Below are positions 12,337 to 23,590 of a stretch of DNA of 64,000 nt, piece after piece. The notes beneath the pieces were generated by a model. That model was given only the letters and a program-made list of their open reading frames with translations. It had not been told where the DNA came from and did not search any database. Origin of the DNA: Gnetum montanum (lineage: Eukaryota > Streptophyta > Gnetopsida > Gnetales > Gnetaceae); the NCBI GenBank assembly GCA_015680685.1, contig MNCI01028890.1, forward strand, positions 251,218-315,217, written 5' to 3'. A program made the translations under genes and the position numbers. Position 1 is the first letter of the stretch; every line of letters begins with the position of its first letter.

Positions 12337-15300
12337 TACTTTCATGACTAAATGAAAACTTATCCTCAAGTTCTTTTACAAAATTTGGAAGGTATGGGAT
12401 TATTAACAAATTATTAACAAAACAAAATAAACTAACTTAACAAAACTAAGAGCCTGATTGTACAAATTAATACATTACAAAAATTATGGTGTTCATGACA
12501 CAAAATTGAACACCATGACATGACTACAAAAAAATAATTGAATAGCACTTCCTTTGATGGCATGAAGTTAGTGGAGAAGATAAAATAGTTCTAGGTGGTG
12601 GTGGTTCTTGAGGTTTTGGGGGACCATCACCAACTTTAGGCATGTGTGGTAACTAAGGTGGCTATGGTTATCCTGCTACAACTGCAACTTCTAGTGGAAA
12701 GTAAAAGGCATCAAGCAATGTCTTCATCTTCTCCTCCTTACTCTAGGGATTATTCACAATCCACGTAGCATCACCAATGTTGGCTGAAATGGGAACACCC
12801 CACAAATAGGGCATTATCTAAAACATTTTCTTTATATTGACAAACTAGGCAACGAACTATTTACATTCAATGTTGAATGTCCTAACTACATTTTGCAGCT
12901 CTTCGTAGTCATTCATCCTCCCATCTAAGTTCTTGGCAGTTGATTGTTGATTTATAGCTTTTGCCTTGAGAATTTTGAGTTCAGCATTAGCCATTGGAAG
13001 CTTGTCCTTGGTGTCATTGTGATGCTTGCACTTGACCTTGTACAACAAGTACAAGCTAGCCACCTACTTCTCTAATTTAGACCATGGTTATCTGATAGTC
13101 AACATGGCCAAATTTGTGTAACAGAGATTGCCAAGCTCCATGTACTCCATCATCTCCTCGATATACAACTCCTTCATGTGGATTTCTACATTGTTGTAGG
13201 CATCTATTCTATCAATAATGGGTTTCCATAACTCTTTTCCTTGTTGGAGTTACTAGAGGATCTCATTTACTTTTTCCTTTGGTAATTGGATGTGTTTCTC
13301 ATTTACTTCTTTTTGTAGACTAACCTATTCTCTATGATGGTCCTTGACTCTCTCAAACTTGAGAGCTTCTAATTTCCATGTGGCTACCTCAATTGTAGTT
13401 TTTTGGCAAAAGGCATAGACTTGATCCATTTAGAGATTTTTATTTTCTGTTGCTAATCTCCTTAGTTTTATGTTTACTCTAGCTAGTAACTCTTGTTGTT
13501 GATGGATGAAATCTATTAACTATTTCTTATGAGCATCAACATTCCATAGGCAATGATTTTCTATGGTTAATTAGACATTCTCTTGATGGGTTTGATCCAA
13601 GGCCTTCTAAATCTTGTGTTGAGTGGCCTCTACCAAGGTTCGATAGAACACCACTATTTTCATTACACCATCAATCCCTTTTAGATTGGTATGAAGCTAT
13701 TGCATAGCTTTATCTCTTGTGAGTGTCAGGTTGAGAAATGTAGGATTGGCAATCTAGGCTCTTAGTTTCACAACTTACATAGCTAAGAATTCATTTTTCT
13801 TCTTGGATGTTTCAACTTTCTTCTTCAATATGATGTTTTTTCCCCTTTCCTCTAGTAGCTCCAATTGGATTTTAGTGATGTTGTCGAGAAGATCAAAGAC
13901 ATCTGGAAGTAATTTCCCAGTTCCCACCAATTGATCCAATAGTTCTTCATGATGTATTTCCTTTATTTTGTCACTTGTAGTTCCTATAGATGTATGCACA
14001 TCTTTAAGTGTAGTGACAGTTGGTGCAAATGTCACATGTGAGTTAATTATTTCAGTAATTCCATCAGCAACCACTTCTATTGCTATCTCTTGCCCCTAGT
14101 GCTGCATCACTATAACTATTGCCCACTCACCCTCTTCCAAGTGCACTAAGAAGGTTGCAATATTCCTTGAGATATCTAGGAGTGACTGTTATTCTGCAAG
14201 AGATACTATGACCTTTTTTATGCTTGGATTCAACCTTGTGGGTAGCTTTTTTCTTTAGGCTAAGAAAATGGATCCACCCTCATCCATCAAGCTAATCATT
14301 CGGGCCACCTCATTAAGGTGACTCATGGTTGATCTATAGATGGATGGGTCCTCACCACTCGTAACTTCTCTTTTCTCTTATTCACTCAAAATCCATTCTC
14401 TATATTCTCATAAATATTGGGGGGTTGTAGCAATGTCTAGCATCATTATTTGAGTGGCAAGTGGAGGTGGTATTCACTACTCCTCTTCTTGATTTATGGT
14501 CATAGGCATCTTGTCCTTCATTTTTTATGCCCAATTGGTAGCTAGAATAGTTCTAATAGTATTTTTGCTATAACAGACTATCCCTTCCCTTTGATAGAGT
14601 TTCTTGATGAGGCATGGAAGAGGAGTGCCTTCCTTATATGTTCATTTTCTTTAAACCACTTCTCCATCGCTAAATAGATTAGCTATGGAAGGTTGACTAG
14701 GAATCTTCCACTCAAAGCGGCACATGCTTGAGTAGAGAAGACAATGATTTTACTTAGCCTCACTATGGGATTAAGGTGGAAGGATGCAACCTAATAATGG
14801 ATTATCTCTATTGGTGTAAGTGCACCAAACTCCTTGTAATCAATGCCATAGCACCATTGCATCCATTCTTTCTTAATACTGAGATCCACCTACATTGGGA
14901 TCTCAGTAAGATTTGCCCCTGTTTTCGGCAACCCAAGCACTGTAGCAATGTCCTACATTGAGTAGGACACTAAGATGTCCTTTATATTCACCGTTGCTCT
15001 AGATTTCCTATTATTCTAGAATAGGAATGTCTCTCCCATGTACCACTCCCTAGTGGAAGTGATGATTGACCACATGGGAGAGGCCTTTAGCTAGTCTTGT
15101 ACTTCTCTTGGTACATGCTCTAGGAAAGGGTTAAAGTTTAAGTCTTGGAGCACTAATTTTTGAATCTCTCATGATTTTATTTGATTCAAGAAATCCTTTA
15201 TTAAGGTAACCTTAAGGTTTTCTAGTTATGCTAGTGCATCATCCCGATGGGAGTGTTTTGTTACTATTGCTGCTGGTTCCAGAATCTATATGATAGATTC

Positions 15301-15475
15301 CACTTCTGCCTCTTTCTTGAGAGGACATGTGGCATGGGTTTCTAGTGGTTCTTCTTGGCGTTATTTTTGGCCTCTTCCTATTTTGGGCTATTTCTTCCTT
15401 GGTTGGGACAATCTTGCTTCCTACATGTGCTTTCCTTTTGGTGTCATCTATGGTCACAACACATCCATGGATTAA
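12337..15475 (-). pseudogene. Element D ORF X: large extra gene, coiled coil (broken)
   Basis: A reading frame of about 960 codons lies between the D leader and the D 3' LTR; the coding part ends near 12560 and 12337-12560 is 3' non-coding. The start chosen is the ATG at 15457 (MTIDDTKRKAHVG), followed by a basic stretch with TPRRTTRNPC. The middle contains an acidic helix-rich part (MVADGITEIINSHVTFAP at 14074). The C-terminal third looks like coiled coil, for example the open stretch 13063-12857 with KDKLPMANAELKILKAKA. It is homologous throughout to C 25780-28470. I recognise no known domain, and no RT, integrase or envelope motif is visible. The position after pol resembles the env-like gene of Athila elements, but that identity is not shown. 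Most internal stops are TAG. Confidence 0.75.
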
Positions 15476-16260
15476 TAGATGTAATGTGCAAATTTCAAGT
15501 TTTGAGTACCCTTTCTTATTAGTTAGTTAGTTATACTTTGGCTAAGGTTGGACCATGGTATATTGATTATTTTATTAATTATTTATTATAACTATCACCA
15601 GAGCTCATTGGAAAGATTTAACTCTTGGAATTTGGTGTTTAATGATTGATTTCTTAGTTAAACCTTTGTGGAGTTACAAAGGATTGTGAAAAAATTTCTA
15701 TCAAAAATGGTACATTTATGGCCCTTACAATGAAGAGCTTACCTTTGGTAGCTACAAGGTCAAATAGAAGTGATGATCCCCCATCCTTGACCCCTGAAGC
15801 CTTTTTATAGGGTTCAAAGGTAGGTAGGGAAGTTACATATTCAAAAATATCTCACCTAACTTCTCTCCCAAGTAACTTGGCCAACCAATTAGGAGATTAC
15901 TTGCCCAACAAATTAGGAGGTTACTTGCCCAACAAGTTAGGTAAGTTACAACAATTTTGGGTGGTTTCAACCACCAAAGAGATAAAAAAGCTGCGGTTGA
16001 CAAGTGTCCCATGTAGTTGCCAAGTGTCTTCATGTAGTTGCCAAGTGTCTTCATTCAGTTGCCAAGTGTCTTCATGGAGATAAACAAGTTGTAGGTGACA
16101 AGTGTCCCATGCAAATGACAAGTGGCCATTGTGGAGATAAAGAGGCTATAGTTGACAAGTGGCCTTTTTAATGGTTACAAACATCATGGATTAAGGCTAG
16201 GAAGTTACAACTTCCACATAAAGTTACAATTATATAAATAAAAGCTATGGTTGGAAATGT
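15476..16260 (-). promoter_or_regulatory. Leader and promoter-like region of element D ORF X
   Basis: Minus-strand reading shows a TATA box (TATAAAAAG, 15809-15801). About 60 bp downstream a splice-donor-like AAAG|GTAAGC follows (GT at 15742), then an AT-rich leader up to the ORF X start. C has the same order upstream of its ORF X, including AG|GTAAGCTCTT. Whether transcription and splicing occur here is inference. The plus strand of 15880-16080 carries short tandem repeats (listed separately). Confidence 0.5.
15876..16080. repeat. Two short tandem repeat arrays upstream of the D promoter
   Basis: First array: about two and a half copies of a 24-bp unit (CCCAACAAATTAGGAGGTTA plus CTTG) at about 15880-15950. 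Second array: three copies of a 21-bp unit built on GTAGTTGCCAAGTGTCTTCA at about 16012-16076, followed by further diverged GACAAGTG(T/G)CCC words up to about 16165. They lie just upstream of the TATA box and could be enhancer-like; related GGCAAGTGTCC words occur upstream of the TATA-like site in element S (about 47560). Confidence 0.8.
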
Positions 16261-16429
16261 CCATAAATCCCCCTTTTTATAGGATGTTAAACAAATATCC
16301 CATAACTTTCTTTTTCTTTTGAAATCTTAAAATATTTTATTTAAACCATATTTTAGTTAAATCATAGTAATAGAGATAGTAATTATAGTAAATATATATC
16401 TATTGACCCCTAACTTGAAAAAATTAAAT

Positions 16430-16970
16430 ATATATCTATGGACCACGTACGATCTTTATAATTGGTCAAAAAAAACTGTTAACAATATTAAACGCTCCGT
16501 GATGTGCTGTACAAGTTTACCCCCCTGCCACTGTAAAACAAACGTGCTTGTCAGAGAAACATCTAGTTCAACATTTGATCTACCCCCTTCAATATCTCCC
16601 TTCTTTCTAGTCCTTGAGGATGAAGTTAAGATATTTAGTTCTTTCTTTCCGTTTTCATCATTTTCTTTTTTTTACATCATCCTTGAATTCACGGCTGCCA
16701 CTGCTCCTTGAATTTACACTTTTTTTGGATCCCCTGAAAGATGAAATTGGTCCTGAAACTATGCGAGAGGAGTCACTGATGGAAATTTCTGTGTCATCAG
16801 GATCTTACTTTATATATTCTTTTGTTTCGTGCATCTCCTAAAGACTGACAAGCTGGAAATAGGCACCTTTGGGAATTGCCATTAACTTTTTCAACTATCA
16901 AATTGCAAAAAATTTTAACCAATTTTATCATGCCAACCTGTTCCATGAAATGGCCAAAATGTGCCAACAG
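16430..16970 (-). mobile_element. S1: segment ending in TGTTGGCACATTTTGG, adjoining truncated LTR of C
   Basis: The right edge, read on the minus strand, starts TGTTGGCACATTTTGGCC and then TTTCATGGA. Element S starts almost identically at 49680, so both look like copies of one mobile sequence end. Beyond about 35 bp the two diverge. The left edge is not resolved, because the sequence passes into the ORF X promoter region of D. The plus strand has an open stretch at 16403-16711, but its product resembles nothing I recognise. S1 directly abuts a 5'-truncated LTR of element C. Confidence 0.4.
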
Positions 16971-17274
16971 TTAGGACTAGTTAAACACTAGTTAATTAGT
17001 TAATTTAAATTAGTTAATCCAATTACTTTTATCTCAATTTGAATACCAAACCATAAAATATAAAATGATAAAAATTAGATGCCTCAATTACACTTAACCA
17101 TACTAGTGTACTTCGCAAGCATAATTGGGAAGACAATGATTAACCTTAAGGAAAAGATTCACTTCCTAGAAGACTAGTGCATCGAAAACTACAAAGTCTA
17201 CAAAATTTGACTGAATCACGTGTCAACGCTTGTAATTCATATGGTGCGGTGTATGGGTACCTCACTACTCATCA
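16971..17274 (+). repeat. Element C 5' LTR (5'-truncated)
   Basis: Only the last 304 bp of the LTR remain, matching 29280-29568 of the 3' LTR and ending CTACTCATCA. The U3, TATA box and first part of R are missing and replaced by S1. The missing U3 was not found elsewhere in 15480-16970. Confidence 0.88.
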
Positions 17275-17275
17275 T

Positions 17276-17293
17276 TGGTGCCATTGCTAAGGA
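17276..17293 (+). other. Element C primer-binding site, tRNA-Asp type
   Basis: TGGTGCCATTGCTAAGGA, one base after the LTR end. It differs from the tRNA-Asp complement at five positions, all of them transitions. Confidence 0.8.
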
Positions 17294-17426
17294 CTTTGTT
17301 TGTTGAAATGTGTTCTATCTAGGATTAGTGAATATTATTTATATCATTGGATGAACTCAAGGTCAACATCACTCTCAATGACATATAAACTACCAAGAAC
17401 ACTGATAATTTTATTCATTTTTCAAA

Positions 17427-19640
17427 ATGTCTTCTTCTTTCCCTAGACATGAAGATGGAAAACTGTTGGTTCCACAAGAATGCAAAGTGGTATATACTCA
17501 TCTAGATGAGTATGTACTAGACTTCACCTTTATCCTACATCAAGATGAATAGCTGCAATGGTGTGATATGGAGGGCAACATTGCCTTGCCTTCTGATCGA
17601 TCTATGCCCTGGATGTTGTTTCAAGCCCTTAAGAAGCTGGGCATTGCAGATCTTCACGAAGAATACATTATGAATGATTATGACACTTGAAACTACTATC
17701 TCATTGAAACAGAATGCAAGTGAGATCAACATCAACAAAAGCTCCATACGGCTATAAAGGAGAAACATTACACTAATCCCTGGTTCCTACTAAATCAATA
17801 TGATAATGAGAATCCTCCCTTTGAAGGTTCTCAACATGAAGATTCTCCACCCCTTGTTATTGATGCCAAGGATGCAACCCTAAACCTATGATCCACTATT
17901 CATAAATTAGGTTCAAGAGAAAGTGACAGCCAAGGTAGGGACTTAGGCAAACATCACAATAGCAATAGATCTAAGCATGGTGGTCATAATGAGTGACAAA
18001 GTGGTGATGGACGTTGTGATGGTAGTGGCAGTCCACCTTTCTCTTCATCCTCTTCATCTAATTCTAAACATTCCTCTTATCTATCAGTTCTCATAGAAGT
18101 CACCATTGAAATAATCATGATGAAGGTGATCAATGAGACAACAATGACCATGAAGGCCACCAAGACCAAAGGGGTGGCTGAAACCATCATTGACATCATT
18201 GATGCAATGATGATGATGAACCTTTATTGGTGACTCAAAGTATGTTCAACATTGCAGTGGTAGATAAAATTCTAACTAGGCATAGGAAAGATAGCCAAAT
18301 CAGGTGCTTATACTTGAATAATATCTCAAGATTTAAGAGGGGATACAATTCTAACCCACAGACACATCTACAAGCTTTCCATGATGCATGTGTCTTACAG
18401 AACATAAAAAATGAGTGGCAAAAACTCAAACTCTTTTCTAGGATACTCATCAAGGAAGCTGAAATCTGGTACTGATCCTTGGCACCAGAATCCATTTGCT
18501 AATAGAGTACCATGTTAGAGCTATTTAATGACAAATACTAGACATACTCTAGAGTGTCTAATTTGAGAAGGCAAATCCAAGGTTGGAAACAGGGAATACA
18601 TGAACCCTTGGATGTTGCCATGGGTATAGACTATTCACTCTTACACCAATACCCTAGCCATGGTTATTCTTAGAAGGAACAACTTTGCCACATTATAGAT
18701 GGGGTGTATGCCCAAGGAAGATTTTCTAAACTAAGATCTCATCAAATCGAAAGGCTAATTAAGTAGGTAGCAAAAGAAGAAGGTAAGCTACAAGAAAGGA
18801 AAAGTATAGAAGAGTATAATAGGGACCCTTCCATTAGGAAACGGAAGGTCTGATTTTGTGACGAGGAGGAGTCACCACTTGATGAAGTGGTGAATAAGAG
18901 GACTTTGCCCATCCAAAAATCTATTTCTGATATTTTGGCAAAGGTTGATAAATTATGGAATACTTTGGATAAAAAATTTCAAACTACTATAAAGATCATT
19001 GAAGAATCCAAAGAGAAAAATAGTGATCATAACCATAGGAGGAAAAAAAAAGCTAAATGTACCTACTAAAAGGTAAGGGCAAAGCTACAGTGGTAGATGA
19101 AGTTGTGAAAACTAACTCTAATGGTGAAACTAATTGTGACATTTGTTAATATGAACATCTAAAGGATTATTTTCCTATGATGTCAAACTTATAAGAGTTT
19201 GGGATGTATGCATTGAATTCTCAACTAGCATGTAGGCAAGCACCTAGACAATTGTCTTATCCTCAAGGCAATCCAAGGCAGTTCCACCAACAACAACAAG
19301 CTTACCATCCAAGTGGAGCTCCTCCATAACCTTATGAACAATATCAACAATGGTATCAACCACAATCATGGGAAATGCCACCACAATGGTAGTAGTATCC
19401 TTATAGGAAACCAGATTCATATGGGTACTATGTTCAGCAACCCATCTGCCTAAGAAGTTCTACAAGTCATACCTCATTTTAGCATCATTATTGCCCTCTA
19501 GAGTACCACTAAACACATTCACCATCTACTCAATGGGAGAACCCATATCCATACAATCATCCACATCCGTCTACACACACACCTTCACCTTTGACCTAGT
19601 TACCTCCTACTCTATCCATGCAGGGTGAGATTCCTCCAAG
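17427..19640 (+). pseudogene. Element C gag (broken)
   Basis: Starts at ATG 17427 (MSSSFPRHEDGKLLVPQ), 133 bp after the PBS. The capsid-like central part is open at 18227-18475 (ISRFKRGYNSNPQTHLQAF), matching A at 7715-7515. A charged helix with KRTLPIQKSISDILAKVDKL lies at 18887-19069. A nucleocapsid knuckle remnant near 19134-19180 reads CDIC, a TAA stop, then YEHLKDYF, so the last Cys is replaced. A Gln/Pro-rich tail follows (19230-19640). Internal stops are mainly TAG, TGA and TAA at likely Gln, Trp and Arg positions. Confidence 0.8.
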
Positions 19641-19929
19641 AAATGAAATGCTATAAGGGTGGTACATTCACAACTAGCTTTTTAGCCAAGTGGTTCAAAT
19701 AATTAATCTAGAGAAAGACCCTTCTTTTGACCCAGTGGTCCTCTCTAACCCTCACAACCTAATGTAGCTGATCATCCTACATCTTCAATACCTTCATCCT
19801 ATACTTCAAATACTTTTGAGTGTCATTCAAACCAAGTGCCACCTTGTAATTACACATTAATGCTAAATCATGTTGTTTCTAACTAGATCAAGGCTGGCAA
19901 TCTTTCCACAAAAGGATCTAACCTAGGAA

Positions 19930-20330
19930 GTCCACTCATTTACCTATAGATCAATAAACATGAGCCATGTAAGGCTCTTCTGGACTTTGGTTACAGAGTT
20001 GATCTCATATCCCATGACATGTACAAGGCTTATAACCCACAACCTCTCAAGAAGAGCATTATCCATCTAGAATTGGCATATCAGTCAATTACTATCCCCC
20101 TGGAATTAGTAGAGGAGATTGTGATCAAAATTTATGAGTGGTCCTATCCTACTGATTTTTTAGTGATTAAGGTTGAAAACTCCAAAAGTGAATTACCCAT
20201 CATTATGGGAAGAGCTTGGTTAAGCATGGTTGATGCACCTATGGGCATAAGGGATCTCTCTCTTGAAATCTCCAAAGAAAATAAATTGGGTAGAATAGAG
20301 AAGAAGTGTGTTCCATGAATCATGTACAAT
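19930..20330 (+). pseudogene. Element C aspartic protease (broken)
   Basis: The active-site region reads ALLDFGYRVDLISHDMY near 19975, followed by an open stretch 20019-20318 with EWSYPTDFLVIKVENSKSE and PIIMGRAWLSMVDAPMG. It aligns along its length with element A protease (6003-5719). The linker to RT (20330-20880) has stops and contains NDDTYWGELEIP, matching the A linker. Confidence 0.82.
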
Positions 20331-20884
20331 GATAATAGGTGCAATTGTGTGCAAAATATTTGGTCCATAAAAAATACATACATTAAAGCATGTAATAAGT
20401 GTGCACAAGAAATCAATATTCAAAAATGTCTATACATAGCAGCCACAAAATAAGAGGGAATCAAGTGGTTGATAGCTTACTAAGATAGTAGCACATTATG
20501 CATGGAACTAATTGAGAGCCTAACATGTGCTTATGTTGAAGGCATGGACAAACTTGAATAAATTCATTCCCAAATCTTTAACAAAGATGATGATACCTAT
20601 TGGGGAGAGCTAGAAATCCCTGATAACTTCAAGCAAGAGCCCCTAGAGCTAAAATCTTTATCAACTAGCATGGAATATGCATTTTTAAATAATGGTAAAT
20701 TGATCATAATTAATGCCAAAATTTCTCCTAAATAAAAAGCAAAGTTTTTTATAGTAGTTAAAAATGGCCAACACCTTTTTCTTAGTCATATCCTAAGCTA
20801 ATAGGAATTGATCCAAGGATATGTCAGCATTGCATTTACATTAACCTAGCCATGAAGCCTAGAAGGTAGCCATAGAGGTAGCCA

Positions 20885-21627
20885 AACCCAAAATTGAAGC
20901 ATATCATCAAAGAGGAAATTGAACAACTCTTTAAGGAAGGGTTCATCTATACTATTGTGGATAGTGAGTGGGTTAGCCCACTCATAATTGTGCTAAAGAA
21001 AGGTGGAAAATGGTGGGTCTATGTCGACTTCAGGATATTAAATATGGTAACATTTAAGGATCATTTTCTATTGCCATTTTTTGATCAAGTGTTGAACAAC
21101 ATATCTAAACATTGTTATTATATCTTCTTGGATGATTATAGTGGCTATAACCAAATTCAAATTGTGCCAAAATATTAGGGCAAGACAACATTCATGAGTT
21201 CCTAGGGGACTTTTGCATATTGTAAGATGCCATTTTGTTTGTGCAATGTCCCTACAACATTTTAATGCCTAGTCCTTAGTATGTTTCCAATAGCAAATTG
21301 ATAGTGGTGTAGAAGTCTTCATTGATGACTTTTCCACCTATGGAGCTACGTTTGAGCAAGCCTTAGACTACCTTGAACAAGTATTGAAGAGATGTGTTGA
21401 AACAAACTTGTGGCTCAATTGGGAAAAGAGCCATCTCATGGTCCAAGAAGGCATTATGCTAGGACAATAAATTTCATAGAAAGGGATTGAGGTAGACCCA
21501 AAAAAGATAAGGATCATCCAATGAATAACATGTCAACCAGAGATAGTTAAAGATATTTGGTCATTCCTTGGACACACTGGCTACTACTAGTGATTCATAG
21601 AGAATTTCTCTAAGATCATAAAACTAT
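20885..21627 (+). pseudogene. Element C reverse transcriptase (broken)
   Basis: The open stretch 20894-21178 covers the RT N-terminal half (SEWVSPLIIVLKKGGKWW and FLDDYSGYNQIQIV). The catalytic box VFIDDFSTYG near 21310-21340 keeps both Asp residues. Clear decay: a TAG at 21176-21178 at the Gln position of the DQ pair, a TAG at 21203-21205 where A has TGG, and TAG-TGA at 21588-21593 where A has TGG-CGA. The enzyme would act in cytoplasmic particles. Confidence 0.9.
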
Positions 21628-21721
21628 TAGTCGAACTTAGAAAGAAAGATGCACTTTTCATTTAGACCAAAGANATAGTCGAACTTAGAAAGAAAGATGC
21701 ACTTTTCATTTAGACCAAAGA
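21628..21721. other. 46-bp exact duplication around an N (assembly join)
   Basis: The bases 21628-21673 are repeated exactly at 21676-21721, with 'NA' between them (N at 21674). It falls in the RT-RNase H connection, where A has a single copy. This is the pattern left when two contig ends that overlap are joined without merging, so it is most likely an artefact. Confidence 0.85.
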
Positions 21722-22200
21722 ATGTGAACATGCATTCCAAAAATTAAAAGAGAAACTTGTAGAAACACCAATCCTATGAGCACTAGACTAGTCCAAACTC
21801 TTCCACATTATGACGAATGCATCTAACTATGCCTTGGAAGTAGTGCTCATGTAGATGGATGATAAGAAATGTCCATACTACATCCACTATGCAAGTCAAA
21901 GCATTGTGGGAGCATAGTTAAATTACACCATCATGGAAAAAGAACTAATGGTCATGGTGTATGCTCTAAAAAAGTTTAGGCACTATGTGCTTGGCTTCAA
22001 AGTATTTGTGCAAATGAACCACAGTGCAATCTACTTCCTCATGAATAAGCCAACGCTAAGCCCTTGTGTCATATGGTGGCTCATGATCTTTCAGGAATTC
22101 GATCTCACAATGGTAGATTAAAAATTAACTAAGAATGTGGTCACTGACCACCTCTCTTACTTAAGATGGAATAATAAAGAGAAGGAGATCCCACTCTCTG
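21722..22200 (+). pseudogene. Element C RNase H (broken)
   Basis: The connection domain starts near 21722 (CEHAFQKLKEKLVETPIL), and the RNase H block is open at 21933-22121: MEKELMVMVYALKKFRHYVL then VFVQMNHSAIYFLMNKP. It corresponds to A 4122-3919. The residue M-N-H replaces the family's T-D-H, so a catalytic Asp appears lost. Confidence 0.83.
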
Positions 22201-22239
22201 ATTAGTTTCCATAAAAACTCTTCTTTACAAGAGCAATAA

Positions 22240-23590
22240 ATGAATAAATGCCCATAGAAACAACATGGTACAATGGCATCCTCACCTATCTTCTCACTCA
22301 AGAGATGCCAGAAGATCTTGACTTCAGAAAGAAGCAACAATTTATTCATCGAGCAAAATATTTAACGAAAATCAAAAGACACCTCTACAAGATGTGTGTT
22401 GATGGCCTGATTCATTGGTGTGTCCCTAATGAAGATAAATTGTGTATTCTCTAGGATGCTCATGAAGGGCCTTGCAAAGGCCACTATGTAGGGAGACACA
22501 TAGCCATCAAAATCCTGATGCCAGAATACTATTGGGCTATAATCTTCAAGGATGTCCACTAGTTTGTCTGATCTTGTAAACGTTGTCAATGAGATGGGGG
22601 GATGACTGCTTGCATGGAAGGTCCTCTATAATGGATTCAATCACTAGAACCTTTTGACATATGGGGTGTTGACTTCATGGGTCCCATCACACCCATGTCC
22701 AACGAAAAGGCATATATTATCATAGCAGTCGACTATTGCATAAAATGGGTAGAAGCAATAGCCGTTATTGATTGTACATTATCCACTACTACTAAATTTA
22801 TAAAACAAAATATTGTAAATAGTTTTGGATTCCATGTCCACTAATTTCTGGCAATGGAACTCATTTCATAGGTGATACTTTTAGAAATTTAATGCAATGC
22901 TTGGGGGTTGAACATAAATTAACAACACCCTACCACCCCCAAGCCAATAGTCAAGTAGAGGTAACTAATTGAAAGATCACAAAAATACTAACATGAACTA
23001 TTAGCAAATATAGGAAAGATTGGAGTACAAAAGTTAACGATGCCCTCTGGGCTTACTGTTCAACATGGAAACTTCCTATTGGCTACTCTCCCTATAAGTT
23101 TGTGTATGAAAAACTTCCAATTCTTCTAATTCAATCTGAGCTTCATACACTCTCAACAGTTTGTGATCTAAATCTTAATCTAAGTCTAGCATAGAAAGAA
23201 AAATTGATCAACCTGAATGTGCTAGATGAAAATTGATTAGTGGCCCTATTTTTGAATGAGGAGCATAAGGCATTTAGCAAGCAACATCATGACCTCAAAA
23301 TATGAAAGGTAAACTTTCAACTAGGAGATAAGGTTCTTTATTGGAACCCCACACACATACCCTAGAAGGTAAAATTTCAAACATTGTGGGAGGGACTTTA
23401 TATAATTAATCAAACCTTTCCCTCTGGGGCCATGTTGATCTACAAGCCTAAAAGCCTAAATAAAATGCAGTTGGTCAACATCCAATAAGTAAAACATTTC
23501 CTAGAGCCAAGATAGGCCAATGCAATTACCACCTGAATAGATGGACAATCATGTTCCATTTTTTGGATCTCCTCCTTCCAACACAATCGT
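22240..23590 (+). pseudogene. Element C integrase (broken)
   Basis: The zinc-binding N-terminal part is at 22248-22600 (HLYKMCVDGLIHWCVPNED, then DAHEGPCKGHYVG). The core begins near 22660 with GVDFMGPITPMSNEKAY and AVDYCIKWVEAIAV. The strand around 22910-22960 (GVEHKLTTPYHPQANSQVE) carries the core's terminal Glu region. The C-terminal part (23040-23480) matches A 3020-2706. The frame ends near 23590 at a G-run (GGGGGAGATGG, 23591-23601) shared with A. Confidence 0.85.

Noticed and set aside
14776-14961. Plus-strand open stretch inside ORF X of element D
   Set aside because: It is antisense to ORF X, which is supported by homology with element C.
16403-16841. Plus-strand open stretches in S1
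   Set aside because: Low-complexity Ser/Phe-rich products on the strand opposite to the element's terminus; no homology recognised.
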